A DNA stretch of 64,000 bases from Eumeta japonica (lineage: Eukaryota; Arthropoda; Insecta; Lepidoptera; Psychidae). The stretch spans positions 124,001 through 188,000 of the forward strand of contig BGZK01000884.1 of NCBI GenBank assembly GCA_005406025.1. Direction: 5' to 3'. The position numbers and the translations under genes are program-made. Within the stretch, counting starts at the first letter, position 1; each line of letters begins with the position of its first letter. Below are positions 12,889 to 24,754 of this stretch, piece after piece. The notes under the pieces were generated by a model, which worked only from the letters and a program-made list of their open reading frames with translations, was not told the origin of the DNA and did no database searches.

Positions 12889-13075
12889 TGTTACATATTT
12901 CAAATTTGGCGCCTTTAATGTGTACCATAGATTGACGTATTACCTGTCATTACGTTCGTTCTATATTATCTGTACATTTTTTTTTATCTGCGATACGTGT
13001 CAAATTAATCACTGTAAAATCCTCAAGTTTTAATTAAATCTAAAATATCTTTCCGAATCCTCGTTTAATTTATCA
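12889..13075 (+). repeat. Copia 5' LTR, 187 bp
   Basis: Starts TGTTACATATTT and ends TTTATCA. It is identical to the 3' LTR (16,833-17,021) except for one fewer T in the T run near 12,977-12,985 and one fewer A near 13,017. Such a short LTR is at the small end for copia elements. Confidence 0.96.
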
Positions 13076-13090
13076 GGTTATGGGCCCAGG
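13076..13090 (+). other. Primer binding site for initiator tRNA-Met (internal, copia type)
   Basis: GGTTATGGGCCCAGG starts immediately after the 5' LTR. Drosophila copia-like elements prime reverse transcription from an internal half-tRNA of initiator Met, and their binding site begins GGTTATGGGCCCAG. The match is the family's characteristic signature. Confidence 0.9.
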
Positions 13091-13195
13091 ATGCCTTAAC
13101 AGTGAAAGGATTAAAAGATTCAGTGAATAGTTTTGAAATTGCATAATATAACCAAACTTTGCATACCGGCGGCACATCGATTTTTCAAGAAAATC

Positions 13196-13366
13196 ATGGG
13201 ATCGAACAACAATATGACCCTGATCGAAAGATTGACCGGCCGTGACAATTTTGCAAGCTGGAAGTTTGCAGTGAAGACGTATTTAGAGCATGAGGATTTG
13301 TGGGAATGCGTATCAGGCACCGGCGAGGTCGATCCAAAGAAAGACGTCAAGGCAAAGTCAAAATAA
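13196..13366 (+). pseudogene. Copia Gag N-terminal segment, frameshifted
   Basis: The ATG at 13,196 starts a Gag-like stretch containing 'RLTGRDNFASWKF' and 'YLEHEDLWECV', typical of the N-terminal half of copia Gag. An upstream in-frame ATG at 13,133 is less likely because homology starts after 13,196. The frame hits TAA at 13,364-13,366. The following 55 bases are Gag-like in another frame, and from about 13,424 the original frame resumes. So a pair of compensating one-base changes interrupts the gene. Confidence 0.8.
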
Positions 13367-13423
13367 TACTTTAGTGGATCCCATCAATTACGTCCACGTT
13401 CAGGATGCCAGTAGTGCTAAGAA

Positions 13424-14635
13424 GTATGGGAAAAGCTCTGCAAAGCATTTGATGACTCCGGCTTAACACGTCGAGTTGGATTACTACGAGATCTCATAAC
13501 GACAACGCTTGAAAATTGTCAAAGTATCGAAGAATACGTAAACAAAATTATGACCACAGCGCACAAGCTTCGAAACATTGGGTTCAAGGTCGACGACGAG
13601 TGGCTAGGCACGTTGTTACTTGCGGGACTCCCAGATGAATATAAGCCAATGATTATGGCTATAGAAAGCTCCGGTGTCGCTATAACAACAGACTCAATCA
13701 AAACTAAACTGTTACAGGAAGTCAAAAATCGTGATCCAAGTGTATTCTTTGTAAACAAGAGCAAGAATAATAAGCAACTGTTCAAACAGAATAAACAAAC
13801 AAAAGGACCAAGATGTTATTCATGTAACAACTACGGACATATAGCCAAACACTGTAAAGTGAAGAACAACAAGAAACAAACTGATAACTCTTTTGTAGCC
13901 GTTTTCTCAGCCACAAACAACAACAATTCCGGGTGGTATGTGGATTCAGGTGCGGCAATGCATATGACAATGAATAAGGATTGGATCTATGATGAAACTC
14001 CACCACCAATCAAAACCATCCGAGTAGCCAACGACAAAGAATTGCGAGTTGAGTCCTGTGGTAAGGTGAACATTCATGTCAAAAGTAAGAATGGATCTAC
14101 AAACAGTATACAGGTAACAAATGTCCTTTATGTACCTGAGTTATCAACCAATCTTCTCTCCGTCAGTAACATCATCAATAATAAAGGCAATATAAAGTTT
14201 GACAGTAAAGGTTGTTATCTGTATAACAAAGATAATGTTGAAGTAGCAATGGCAACACGTGTTAATAATATGTACAAGCTGAATGTTGTCTCCGTCCAAG
14301 CATTTTTGTCAACCACTAATGATGATTTTTATCTTTGGCATCAGAGACTAGGTCATCTGAACTACAATGACATGAAGAAGCTGAAAGACCACACTGATGG
14401 TGTGACAATGCCTCAGAACAGCGAATTGACTTGCGTGCCATGCATTAAAGGGAAACAGGCAAGGTCACCATTTCCATGTGAAGGTTCCAGAGCAAATCAA
14501 CTGCTAGAAATCATTCATTCCGACATATGTGGACCTATGGAGGTGAATTCTCTCGGAAATGCAAGAAATCCCTGTGGGCTGAGGCAATCAGAACTGCTGC
14601 ATACATTACCAACCGTACACCAACACGAGCACTGA
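13424..14635 (+). pseudogene. Copia Gag C-terminus, protease and integrase N-terminal segment
   Basis: A single open frame; the first ATG is at 13,550, but homology begins before it. Counting from 13,550: zinc knuckle CYSCNNYGHIAKHC at residues 89-102 (CX2CX4HX4C, nucleic-acid binding); aspartic protease core WYVDSGAAMH with DSG at 132-134; GAG-pre-integrase with LWHQRLGHL and a CVPC pair at 295-298 (the HHCC zinc module); then the start of the integrase core at HSDICGPM (first catalytic Asp at 324). After about residue 338 the sequence is a shifted read of distal integrase, marking a deletion that removes the second Asp and the Glu. The last 20 or so residues are nonsense. Confidence 0.9.
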
Positions 14636-16668
14636 ACTATAAGACACCAGAGGAAGTATGGAGTGGCCGTAAACCTGACTTGAGTCATATGAGGATATTT
14701 GGTTGCGAAGCTATGATGCATATACCTAAAGAAAAATTGAAAAAATGGGACTCCAAGTCATGTAAGATGATTTTTGTTGGATACTGTGAAGATAGTAAAG
14801 GGTACAGACTACTTGATCCTAAAACAAAGACAGTAACCAAAAGCAGAGATGTAGTGTTTTTAGAAAATTCTATCAAAACAGATACAGTACCTGTTACATT
14901 ATCTGACACTAAAAAACAACAACAAGTAAGTAGAAATAGCTTATCTGAAAGAAGTGATTGTAGTACAGATATATCTACTCACACCGCAGTGGAAAGTGAT
15001 GATGGTGATGAGGAATATGTGCCTGAGCAGTCAATTGGAACGCCCCCGACCTCAAACATCACTCTTCGTCCACATAACAGACCAAACCCAAAGGTGGAAC
15101 CTAAGTCCTATCTATGTATGGCCAATGTACCACAGACATATGAAGATGCACTTTCCTCTGAAGACTCTGAATTGTGGATTAAGTCAATTAAGGAAGAATT
15201 GAAGGCACATGAGGACAATGGTACTTGGGAGCTAGTGAAGAAACCAGATAATGTGAGGCTATTAGACTGTAAGTGGGTGTTTCGTGTAAAAAATGAAGAA
15301 AGTAGTCCTAGGTACAAAGCCAGACTGTGTGCCAAAGGCTTCGCCCAGAAAAGTGGCATCGATTATACTGAAACATTCTCTCCGACGGTCAGGTATGACT
15401 CCATTCGCTTACTATTGTCTATTGCAGCCGAGAAACGCATGACTATAATGCAATTTGATATTAAAACTGCTTTCCTTTATGGTAAATTAGAAGAGGAAAT
15501 ATATATGAAACCTCCTGAAGGGCTAGATGTTGAAAACAGTATGGCTTGCAGGCTTATCAAATCCTTGTATGGACTGAAACAAGCACCACGCTGTTGGAAT
15601 GTTAAGTTCAATTCAGTTTTGAACAAATATGGCTTCTTCAACAGTCATGCTGATAAATGTGTGTATGTAAGTTCCAACAGAGAAGCTCAAGTATATCTTT
15701 TGCTCTATGTGGATGACGGACTCTTATGTTCTACAAGTCCAACTATAATAACTGAAGTCTTGAATCATCTACAGAAAGAATTTAATGTCAAGATTTGCAA
15801 AACTTCAAATTTTATTGGAATACAGATAGAACAATGCAAGGATTATATATTCATACACCAAAGAAAATATATTGAAGAATTGCTATCAAAATTTGACTTG
15901 GATAATGCTAACCCTAATAGTATACCAGCTGATCCGCATGTTACATTACAGAAAAGTACAGTGCTTGAGAATAAGAAATGTTTCCCTTACAGAGAAGCAG
16001 TGGGATCGCTTATGTTTGCTGCCATAGTCACCAGACCCGACATAATGTTTGCAGTGAGCACTGTCAGCCGCTTTCTCAACAGCCATGATCAAAGTCACTG
16101 GAATGCTGTCAAGAAAATATTCAAATATTTAAAAGGAACGCTAAGCTTTGGACTCTGTTTCAGGTCAAATGAAAATAACACTTTGGAATCCTATTCTGAT
16201 GCAGATTATGCCAATGATCCCGTGACAAGGCGGTCTACCACGGGATACGTCTTCATGAACAAATGGAGCAGCCGTGACATGGAGCAGTCAACGACAAACA
16301 ACCGTTGCGCTGTCTACCACCGAGGCCGAGTTCATGGCGTCCTGCTCTGCCACAAAGAAGCTCTCTGGATTAGACAATTACTGTTAGATATTGGTCAATA
16401 TAAACAAAATTGTATAACACTTAATATTGATAATCAGAGTGCTATATGTTTAATTAAAAATTCAGAATATCACAAAAGATGTAAACACATTGACATCAAA
16501 TATAATTTTGTAAAAGAAAAGTATGCTCAGAAGATAATTGATCTTAAGTATATTGATACTAATAATCAGTTAGCTGATATTTTTACAAAATCTTTATCTA
16601 AAGTTAAATTTGAGTTCTTTAGAAATAAATTAGGTTTAATTGAAAATTCAAAAGAAAGTACAAACTAA
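14566..16668 (+). pseudogene. Copia Pol: distal integrase, reverse transcriptase and RNase H
   Basis: The open frame runs from 14,527, but residues that match family members start near 14,566 (KSLWAEAI, YITNRTPTRAL, the integrase C-terminal part). RT follows: CKWVFRVK, KARLCAKGFAQ, FDIKTAFL with the first catalytic Asp, SLYGLKQAPRCWN, and the YVDD active site at 15,706-15,717. RNase H starts at SYSDADYAND near 16,192. Between about 16,262 and 16,352 the expected RNase H residues lie in another frame, then KEALW onwards is back in frame, so two compensating indels disrupt this part. The rest (HIDIKYNFVKEK) runs to TAA at 16,666-16,668. Length fits copia Pol apart from the upstream integrase deletion. 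Confidence 0.92.
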
Positions 16669-16824
16669 GAATTCTTATATTTTGTTAATCTTGCTTTCAA
16701 ACTGTATAAGATATTACTTAAAGAGTGTTTGTTAATATGTACTAGATTAATGTAATACTGTAATTATATCAGAATAGTAACATGTTTAATTTTTGTCAAT
16801 GTTTGTAAAGTAAGGCTTAAATTT

Positions 16825-16832
16825 AGAGGAAG
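16825..16832 (+). other. Polypurine tract for plus-strand priming
   Basis: AGAGGAAG directly abuts the TG that starts the 3' LTR, the expected position of a plus-strand primer. It is short, but the position is exact. Confidence 0.75.
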
Positions 16833-17021
16833 TGTTACATATTTCAAATTTGGCGCCTTTAATGTGTACCATAGATTGACGTATTACCTGTCATTACGTT
16901 CGTTCTATATTATCTGTACATTTTTTTTTTATCTGCGATACGTGTCAAATTAATCACTGTAAAAATCCTCAAGTTTTAATTAAATCTAAAATATCTTTCC
17001 GAATCCTCGTTTAATTTATCA
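16833..17021 (+). repeat. Copia 3' LTR, 189 bp
   Basis: Same sequence as the 5' LTR with two extra bases, one in a T run and one in an A run. Starts TGTTAC and ends ATCA, followed by the ATAAT duplication at 17,022-17,026. Confidence 0.96.
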
Positions 17022-17026
17022 ATAAT
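17022..17026. repeat. Target-site duplication ATAAT, right copy
   Basis: Matches 12,884-12,888. Removing the element and one copy gives a continuous pre-insertion site. Confidence 0.9.
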
Positions 17027-19197
17027 AAAGCCCTTACGAAAGAAAGAGATCATCCCGCTATCGCGGTAAATAAAGCCTTTAAACGGAGCATTTTCTGTTT
17101 GCTCCTAAGATCGTAAAATCGTCCAGTTTGCGGACAGAAACAAAACAAAAAGTTTAAACTCAAAACTCATTATTTCCTAGTCCACAAAATGCTTATCATC
17201 TAGAAAGCACTGTTGCACGAATACATGTTACGCATCTAACTTTATCTCATTGACTATCGATAAATATTTAAAACGCCCGTGAATGCTGAATACTACTTTT
17301 TCACCGACTGCGGGTGGTGCATAAATTTAATATTTATTTTATACAGATATATTCTATCGACAGGGATGACACTTAATATCGACAATTAATCACTGTTCTA
17401 TTATATGAGGTGTTAATTCTCTGAAATCCATAATTTGCACGATTGCATGTCATATGAGGAGGTTGGGTCCGCATTTGTCAGTTGTTTTTAACACTCCTTG
17501 TTTCCTAGTGCATGTGACTATCTGCATTTTCCTGAGGATGTGCTTAGTTGGCATGAAACGTACGTATAAATAACAATACAACTATTAGTGGACTAAGAAA
17601 AATAAACAATTAACACTTGCTAAGGTGGTCGATATCTGTCAGTCTTATCAAATCAATATTCAATTCGTTGAACAAATATTCGTAGTGAATTCTAAGGTCA
17701 GCGGTGTGTTGCATACTCCATGTTAACGCATATTTCAGGCAAACTTCTAACCAACCCACTGTTTATCGAGCTTATTTACGTCATAAGAGACTTGAGTTGA
17801 TGTCAAACTAGGGCCCAGCAGCAGCTTAAGATCAACGCGCAAAAATTTATTACCTGTTAAAAATCAAGAATAATTTTAATTTCTTTGATTTTGGCACATG
17901 TAGACAACAGTGGCCACGTTTAGCAACAACGAAAAGTACGGAAGAGCGACAGGACGTAAAATGTCCTACCAGAAACAAAATGATTCAATAAATATTGTAG
18001 GTCGCCTATTGAGTGATGGTGTTAAAATAATTGACCCATTGACGCCATCTTTATTTTTTAAGTGCAGCTTACAATTATGTGTTCGATAGCTTTGTACAAA
18101 AAAAAAACTAAGGTAAAATACGCCTAAGAGATATACAAAACACTATAGCTTATTAATGACGTTTTTAAATTACTAATGTACAAGATGCAGGCCAGAGCTA
18201 TATACATTCGTGAAACGTCTCTTTGCGATAAACTGTTGATTCTTAAGAGATTTGTCATTTTGAAAATGTACGAGTGAGTGCGAATTTGGGAGAAATCGTG
18301 ACCCCATGACCCCCCTCGGACTCCGTTTTCTCGCCCCGGTGTGTGTTTCCCTAGGTCATGTGCAAAGTGAAATAAATATCAGTAGACATCGGTTTACACA
18401 ATAAAAAAGAACAAGGAATCCAGCATTCAAGGGAAAGTTACACAGAATACTTGTGGATATGTGAAGATTTTAATACGACTAGTACGGTAACCAGTAAATT
18501 AAAGCCGTTAAGGGTTTACATACTTTTGTAGTTTTTGGCACGAAATCCCTTAACGCGGCATGCGGGAAGTTTGATTTCATAGAAATCGTCCTGTAAGGAA
18601 AAAGCGTTATGCTCCTCTTTTGGTCTCTAAACGACTCTCGTTGTCTCTATCGTAGCCTTTTTTAACGCACGGTATTTATTTGAGCGACATGGGAAAGGAC
18701 CAACGACGTGGGTCCCACGTGCTGCGCTGAGCTAGATTCGTTAGCTCTATACGTATATATTTTTTAAATATTTAATAAAAATCTTTATTTTCATAACTTA
18801 AAAAAAAACTAATTAAATTTCTATTACAATTCCTTCTGTAATTTTATGTATCATTGCTTTATTTACTTTAAAAAATTGTTAATTAATCTCATTGTGCCTT
18901 TTATTTAATACCAAATATGCAGTGAAAGGAACTTTATTCCAGCTGAGTATCTAACGACAACTTTCGTTTTTTTTTTTAAATTTCAGTTTAATAATAAAAT
19001 TGGAAGAATGAAGGTGGTGAAGAATGAAGAGTTAAGACTGAAGGTGAAGAGAGGTGAAGTCTAAATTAGACATAAAATGAATATTTAGACATGATAACAC
19101 AAAATGAAGTCAGCAGTTGGAGTTGTAAAAACAATATAAAAAGCATTCTTTGAAAAGTTTATCGCTTATTGTAAAAAGACAGTGTAAAGAAAACAGT
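17027..19197. other. Non-coding DNA, nothing recognised
   Basis: No ORF with a motif and no repeat boundaries. A small GC-richer spot at 18,295-18,360 is unremarkable. Confidence 0.5.
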
Positions 19198-19249
19198 TGC
19201 TCAGTTGAGTTTAGCAATGTTTTCTTACATTGCTAAACTCAACTGAGCA
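19198..19249. repeat. Perfect 23-bp hairpin with 6-base loop
   Basis: Arms 19,198-19,220 and 19,227-19,249 are exact reverse complements, separated by TTTCTT. The right arm looks like a snap-back copy of the left. No terminator-like T run or element boundary goes with it. Possible origins are template switching during replication or a small-RNA hairpin; the sequence alone does not choose. Confidence 0.9.
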
Positions 19250-22200
19250 TTGAAAATACTTTGATAAACGTACTAATTGAAAGGCAAGTACTTCGAAAGT
19301 AAAGCCTGCTTACAGGCCGACATCAAATTCTGTTATACCAATAGCTGATAACTAAAATTCGCACTTCAGTAGTAATTAATAACGCAATCGCCACGAGTAC
19401 AATAACGAATTGTGCGAGCCGTATAATCGCTAGCCAACCGCCGATAGCCGACAATGGCGGGAGGTGAGGAGGGGCGGAGGGGGCTTGAACAAAATTAATT
19501 TCCAAAATAGAATTATCTATGGGACTCAACTCCGCGAAGTTGTCTTGAAATAAGACGGTCGTTACAACGGGGGAAATTATCTGAAAAGCTCCGGCCGCAA
19601 TAGCCCAAGTTTTGTCACCCTTTACCCTCGCGCGGCCCGATCGCCTCCGGGGCTCGATTCTGAGCTAAGCGCGATAAAAGGTCGCTATCGTACGACTTTT
19701 TTCGTTAAGGACTATATATCTCCTTACAACAGCCTCGCAAAAAGGGCTTCTATTGTTTTGATTGAAGTTCACGTAATATATTACTGAATTTCACATAAAT
19801 TCCACTCTATTTTTTTGTATTAGAGAAACGTTTAGATTAACATGACTTCAATAAGCGATACTATTCATCGGATTTGAAAAAAGGTTCCGACTCCATTCGA
19901 TACCTTTGCTAAAACGAATTACACTTTTGCCTTCTCAGAATCAACGTTTACTAATCAGTTTGTTCTCTTGGATGATTTAGGCTATAACACAAAAATATTG
20001 AAAAATACAGACACCTTCCATTAGAAGCCAGTGTTTAGTTTATAAGACGGACATAAACAGAAAGATTTGAATACTAATAAGGTTTAATACAATAGAAAAT
20101 ATATGTATGTACCTGATAAAGTAGAATTTTGATAGATAGGTACCTATAAATGCTTACAATTTTTATTTGAAATGTTTTTTTAGATAATTTTTCATTTAAA
20201 AAAAACTTATTGTATGCTTAAAGACTTCTTTGCTTTTTACTAGACAAGGAAGATATTTAGTTAGCACTTCTATTTCTTTTGTTAATTTCCATTAGAGTAA
20301 TATTTGTTAAAAAACTTGCTCAACCAATATATCATTCTACTACTCGATACGCACTGAAAGCAAATAATATAATTTGAAAATTTATCTGAATAAAATATTG
20401 GTATATAAAGTTTACTATCATTTGAAAACACTTTTGAAATTCATGACGATAATATCTACGTATTTATATAATTTTAAACATTCTTAACTTATTTTTTTTT
20501 AAATCGATTTAACCATAAATCAAATTTAACACACAAGAGTTATGTGCAACGATATGAAAATATATTTCATAGTTGAAATTGTAATTAATTTTTCAATAAA
20601 TAAATTGATTATGGAAATTGCTAAATTCCTATTTTTCGTTAATGAGCAATAATGAAATCTGCATCACTGCTTGATGATGAGTACCATTGTATAAATATAA
20701 TCAATATATGTTTAATGTAGAAGGTCAAAGCAATGAACGCCCACTACGACTTAAGTATATCTGACTGTACCTATTCAAATTTCTTGATCTCGTTTACGGC
20801 ATAGACATCGATTAACAACATGTTCGACCCCCCGGTCCAAAAATATCTAGTGCCTTAGTTGTCGCCGTTCATGCTGCCAATACGGCCCTTATACGGGCGG
20901 CCGTGTTCAAACTGGGACATCAGAACTCCCAACTCGACGACAGAGGATGTGATTGCGCTTCGCAAATTAGATCTTTGTTTACTCGCTAGAGTCGGACCAA
21001 ACACGTGTTTCAGAATTCGTGAAGAGTTGGTTTTGTTTGACCTAAATATTAAAAAAAAAAAAACAATAACTATCGGTTTTAAATTTCAATAAACGTGCCA
21101 CGATTTTAAGCATAATATTTTCGTTTGACTCTTCAAAACTTTTCACTTCTAAGCCAGAAAATTTAAATAAGAAAATTTAAATTTTATTTTATGTTTTACA
21201 AAATTATGCACGAGATATAAAAAAAAACCCTTTAAAAAATGTCATGAGGTTTTAAAATTAATCCTGAATTACAGTTTAAGACATCGTAGGTATTAATTGG
21301 TATTAATTTAACTTTTGTAATTATTGAAAGAAGCAAGTGACAACTTAACTATCCTCTTTGCTGTCAAAGCTATAAATGTAAGTTAACGGGTCCGTATTTA
21401 AAAAAAAAAAAACATGATGCAGATAAAATGACAATGATTATCGAAAAGTGAAATTCTTTGATAAATATATCTTTATAGTATAAAATATAGTTGTAGATAT
21501 TTAATATGTACTTTTGACATATTTCAAGTTACCTACTTCTTAATTTTATTTTCTAACTTAGGCTATAAGTCCACTGAAAAATTAAAATCAACATTATAAA
21601 TTGATTTAAAATAAACTATTTCATATTTAGACAAATATGTATAAATTAGACTAGTTTATTTTCAAATCAAAGATTTGGCATGTATCGTAAGGCAACGTTT
21701 TAAAAGATTGTTGTGAATACAGATTTTATGTTCACAGTAGCAATTATTGTATTATGTTAGTATCTGTATGCATCTATCCGTAAAATACTAATAAGTAATA
21801 TATATTTAACTATTTATATTGATAGATTATATGTACATAGATCATTACAGATACATATGTCATGTATTATATATATATATAGTATTCTTTTTTTTGAAAT
21901 CGAAAACTTTGGGCTTCAAACCCTTCACGTCAGACCATCTCGGTTAAGGTATTTCAACCGTTGTCGCGAATGCGGTGACATCATCATCATTCTCTAAGGT
22001 ACAGGGCAAGCACTTTGCCCAAGTTCGAGACTCATAAGTCGATTCGACGGTCGTAGGCGGTGGATTCTGACCGGGTAACTGCTGTTCCGAAGTCGACGCG
22101 TTGGCCGTTCCGGCCACTGACGCTCTTCTCGACTAAAATATCACTGTCCTGACTTTCATTCACAACGTCAGCCGTAGAATCGTTGTGGCTCAATAGGATT

Positions 22201-22359
22201 TCCACTTTAACGCTTATTTGAGTCGATCATTATTCCTAAAAAATCCGATAGATGCAAGACATATTTCTAAGTATCAATCCCGCGCGGCTACAATCACATG
22301 AACTCAAAATGAATTCCTGCTTTTATATCGACTGAATTCTGTTACAATAATTCTACTCA
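19250..22359. other. Non-coding DNA, weak repeat traces
   Basis: GC-richer spots occur at 19,400-19,490 and 19,590-19,700. Near 20,138 there is a 'taggtacctataa' word of the lepidopteran type. Around 21,890-22,200 a GC-balanced block could be retroelement or transposon debris but has no open frame with recognisable motifs. Small ORFs at 19,323-19,529 (-) and 20,859-21,092 (+) have no domain. No gene is supported. Confidence 0.4.
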
Positions 22360-22610
22360 TTCCAGTCTTCTTCTCGTTTTAATGTTCAGTTCCATTGTTG
22401 GTTTGGATTCCAGCGTCATTCTCGATTCTAGCCCTAATGCTGCACACGATTTCTCGCATGCTTCTAAGCTTAAAAAAACAAACGAGAATGATACCTACTG
22501 AGTAATTGATCACTGCAGCTCATCAACACCGCTTTCGGCCACCGTTCCGGTCTCTCTATCAATTCTGCTATCGATTCCACTTTCAATACATATCCCGATC
22601 ATTTTCATCA
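22360..22610. repeat. Degenerate GATTC/ATTCC-type repeat (family B-like)
   Basis: Dense 'ttctcgattcta', 'gattccag' and 'cgattccac' words recur at irregular spacing, as in the stretch at 57,500-57,640. On the minus strand similar words occur at 12,640-12,730 and 26,130-26,350. This looks like a decayed simple-repeat core of a dispersed element. The 70-codon ORF from 22,506 is a by-product. Confidence 0.35.
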
Positions 22611-22797
22611 TCGGTTGTGCTGATCATGAGTTGTTACACTCTGTTCGTGTGTCGAGTTCGTGATTGCCTTGTTCACTCACGCTACTGTAAATCACAGTAC
22701 AAACATTACAGTCTGTAATGTCTATATGTATGTAGGTACTTTTGTATATAAACTCCTTTATGGCTTCGTAACCTTGTAACGTATAATTATCTATCGT

Positions 22798-23050
22798 TTT
22801 ATGTTCTAATATTATGAATGCGAAAGTATGGTTTCCAAAATTTATGTTTATGTCTTTTCCTGCTAAACGCTGAAAACACGACACGAATTGTGTTGTAACT
22901 TAGCAAATATATAATAAAATTAATATATAATATAGGCTGTATTCTACTAAAGGGATCTTGTATTTGTGAAAAAGCTTTTGAAGCCTATTCAGCGGTTTCA
23001 GATGTTACTCCGTAGATACGATCGAACAGTATTTATCCCTTTATAATATT
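22798..23050. repeat. Pair of inverted Helitron-like fragments
   Basis: The left part has 'ctaatattatgaatgcgaaa' at 22,807-22,826, a conserved start of insect Helitron-like repeats. The right part, on the minus strand, reads 'actagattaatattataaag' from about 23,048, followed by a segment like 'ctgaaaccgctgaataggct'. The two starts face each other. The copies are truncated, and no complete 3' end was found. Confidence 0.4.
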
Positions 23051-23910
23051 AATCTAGTTTAAATATGATCAAATTCCAAACATGACAATAAATGAACTCA
23101 GAATTACAAATAAATAAACTTTCTATCTAACTTTGAATTGTTTAACATTAAGTACTGACATTATAACAGTTAATTTATTCCTCATTCTAATATTAGCTAA
23201 AAAGGAAATAATTTCTACGAAATAGAGACGAAAGCTATAATAATGTTACTGAATAATTAATTATCTTGAAATAATACTCCAATCAAATGATATTCCAGTC
23301 TGAACATTTTCCCTCGCAAGAGGGCGGTATAATTTCTAACTTAACGTCGCCGGCCAATATCTAAGAGAAAATTAATTAAAACAGAGTATCTAACTAATAT
23401 CGGAGCGCCGTGTGCCGTGGGATATGAAGATTCGTAAATTGGGATGTGAAACTTCCGGACAATCGTTATAAATAGGGCCCGTATGAAAACCGGTAACTCA
23501 GGAGTCGGTCCGATATTTTAGGTTATAGTACAACTTGCTAATGCTTTAGGTTGGCCCATATTTGATCTCGAATTCAGCTTAATGACGTTGCTCATCGGCT
23601 AGCAGATTTGCTTCGCTAGGATGTGTGTGTGTGTGTGTCGTTAGCCTTCTAGATGTAGTAGCTGACGTGAACGCGCTATCACAAGAAGTGTAATTTCTAA
23701 TTTTGCCTCAATCTCGGTCTATTCATTTTTTATATAGCCAATTATGGATACGTAATTTAAGAGCTGATGCAAATTTAGATGAGGTTTTTGGGTGGCTAGA
23801 ACTCTGAGAAGTGTTTCTCCGCGATCCGATTGCGGATTTTGAGATTGCTCAAAATCGATTATTATGAAGGACATTCCTCAGGTGGCTGAATAAGCGGTCG
23901 TTTTTCCTCG
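23051..23910. other. Non-coding DNA
   Basis: A short (GT)n tract lies at 23,622-23,637. Nothing else is recognised. Confidence 0.5.
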
Positions 23911-24182
23911 GATAGATAGTAGTACTAGTAGATAGTAGGAATAGTAGATAGTAGGAATAGTAGATAGTAGTACTAGTAGTTAGAAAGAATAGTAGATAAT
24001 AATACTACGAGATAGTATTGTTAGTAGATAGTAGGATAAGTAGATAATAGTACTAGTAGATAGTAGGAAAAGTTGATAGTAGTACTATTAGATAGTAGCA
24101 CTAGTAGATAGTAGTACTATTAGATAGTAGCACTAGTAGATAGTAGTACTAGTGGATAGTAATAGTAGTAGTAGATAGTAGT
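23911..24182. repeat. Degenerate tandem repeat of GATAGTAGTA units
   Basis: About 270 bases are built from variations of 'agatagtagtactagt' and 'agatagtaggaat', with periods near 10 and 15-17 mixed. Units drift by substitution and small indels, typical of an old minisatellite. No spacer structure is present, so it is not a CRISPR array. Confidence 0.9.
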
Positions 24183-24754
24183 CCACGGTACCTGGCCGAT
24201 GATTTAACCTTAAAATTGCATTTATAACGCAGTGTTCACTCACAAAGCAGGGCCAGAAGACAGGTCTCGCGCAAAGCGACTTACTAGCTAAAACTTTGTC
24301 ATTACCGCTTTACGATATGTGGTCGTGATGAAATCTGCAACATACAAAAAAATCCTGATTGTAAATTACGTTCTTTACATATTGGGTTAAGTTAATACGG
24401 CTAATCGGCAGCACTCTAATCAATTATACAAATCTAATCAAAGTATTCTAAGTTTTACTTCTAAGTTATTCCTTTGTGACTAGCCTTGTATTTCGGGGCC
24501 TAAAACAGTAACAATTACATAGTGCCTTCGCAAAACTTATTCTAAACATTTCCAACGGGTACAAAAGTAAACCTTCATTCTAAGTAGCGATCCCGAGTCC
24601 TCCATTACGAAAACTCATTTCAGGTTGAAAAATAAGAGACAGGATCAACTTTGAATTCGTACCAAAGTAAATTAGTTATGCACTGTTGCCCCTAATAACT
24701 GTTAAATCTTTTTATAAATTCAAAGCTATTGTGACTAACTCCTTAGTGAACTCC
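24183..24754. other. Non-coding DNA, nothing recognised
   Basis: AT-rich, with no long ORF and no recognised repeat ends. Confidence 0.5.

Larger units (their letters stand above)
12889..17021 (+). mobile_element. Ty1/copia LTR retrotransposon, 4,133 bp, defective
   Basis: All landmarks of a copia-type element are present in order: TG...CA LTRs, a 5-bp target duplication, a tRNA-Met internal primer site, gag with a CCHC knuckle, an aspartic protease (DSG), the integrase zinc-binding region, RT with YVDD, RNase H, and a purine tract before the 3' LTR. Gene order with integrase before RT identifies copia rather than gypsy. The LTRs differ by only two single-base indels, so insertion was recent. 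The copy cannot encode its own machinery: gag is broken by frameshifts, most of the integrase core is deleted, and RNase H is partly out of frame. Confidence 0.97.

Noticed and set aside
13133..13195. Upstream ATG at 13,133 as the gag start
   Set aside because: In frame, but the residues before 13,196 do not resemble copia Gag; the start at 13,196 fits better.
13519..15359. Minus-strand ORFs across the copia element
   Set aside because: They are antisense shadows of gag-pol.
23911..24182. Possible CRISPR-like array
   Set aside because: Units are contiguous and degenerate, with no unique spacers, and the setting is an insect-like nuclear genome.
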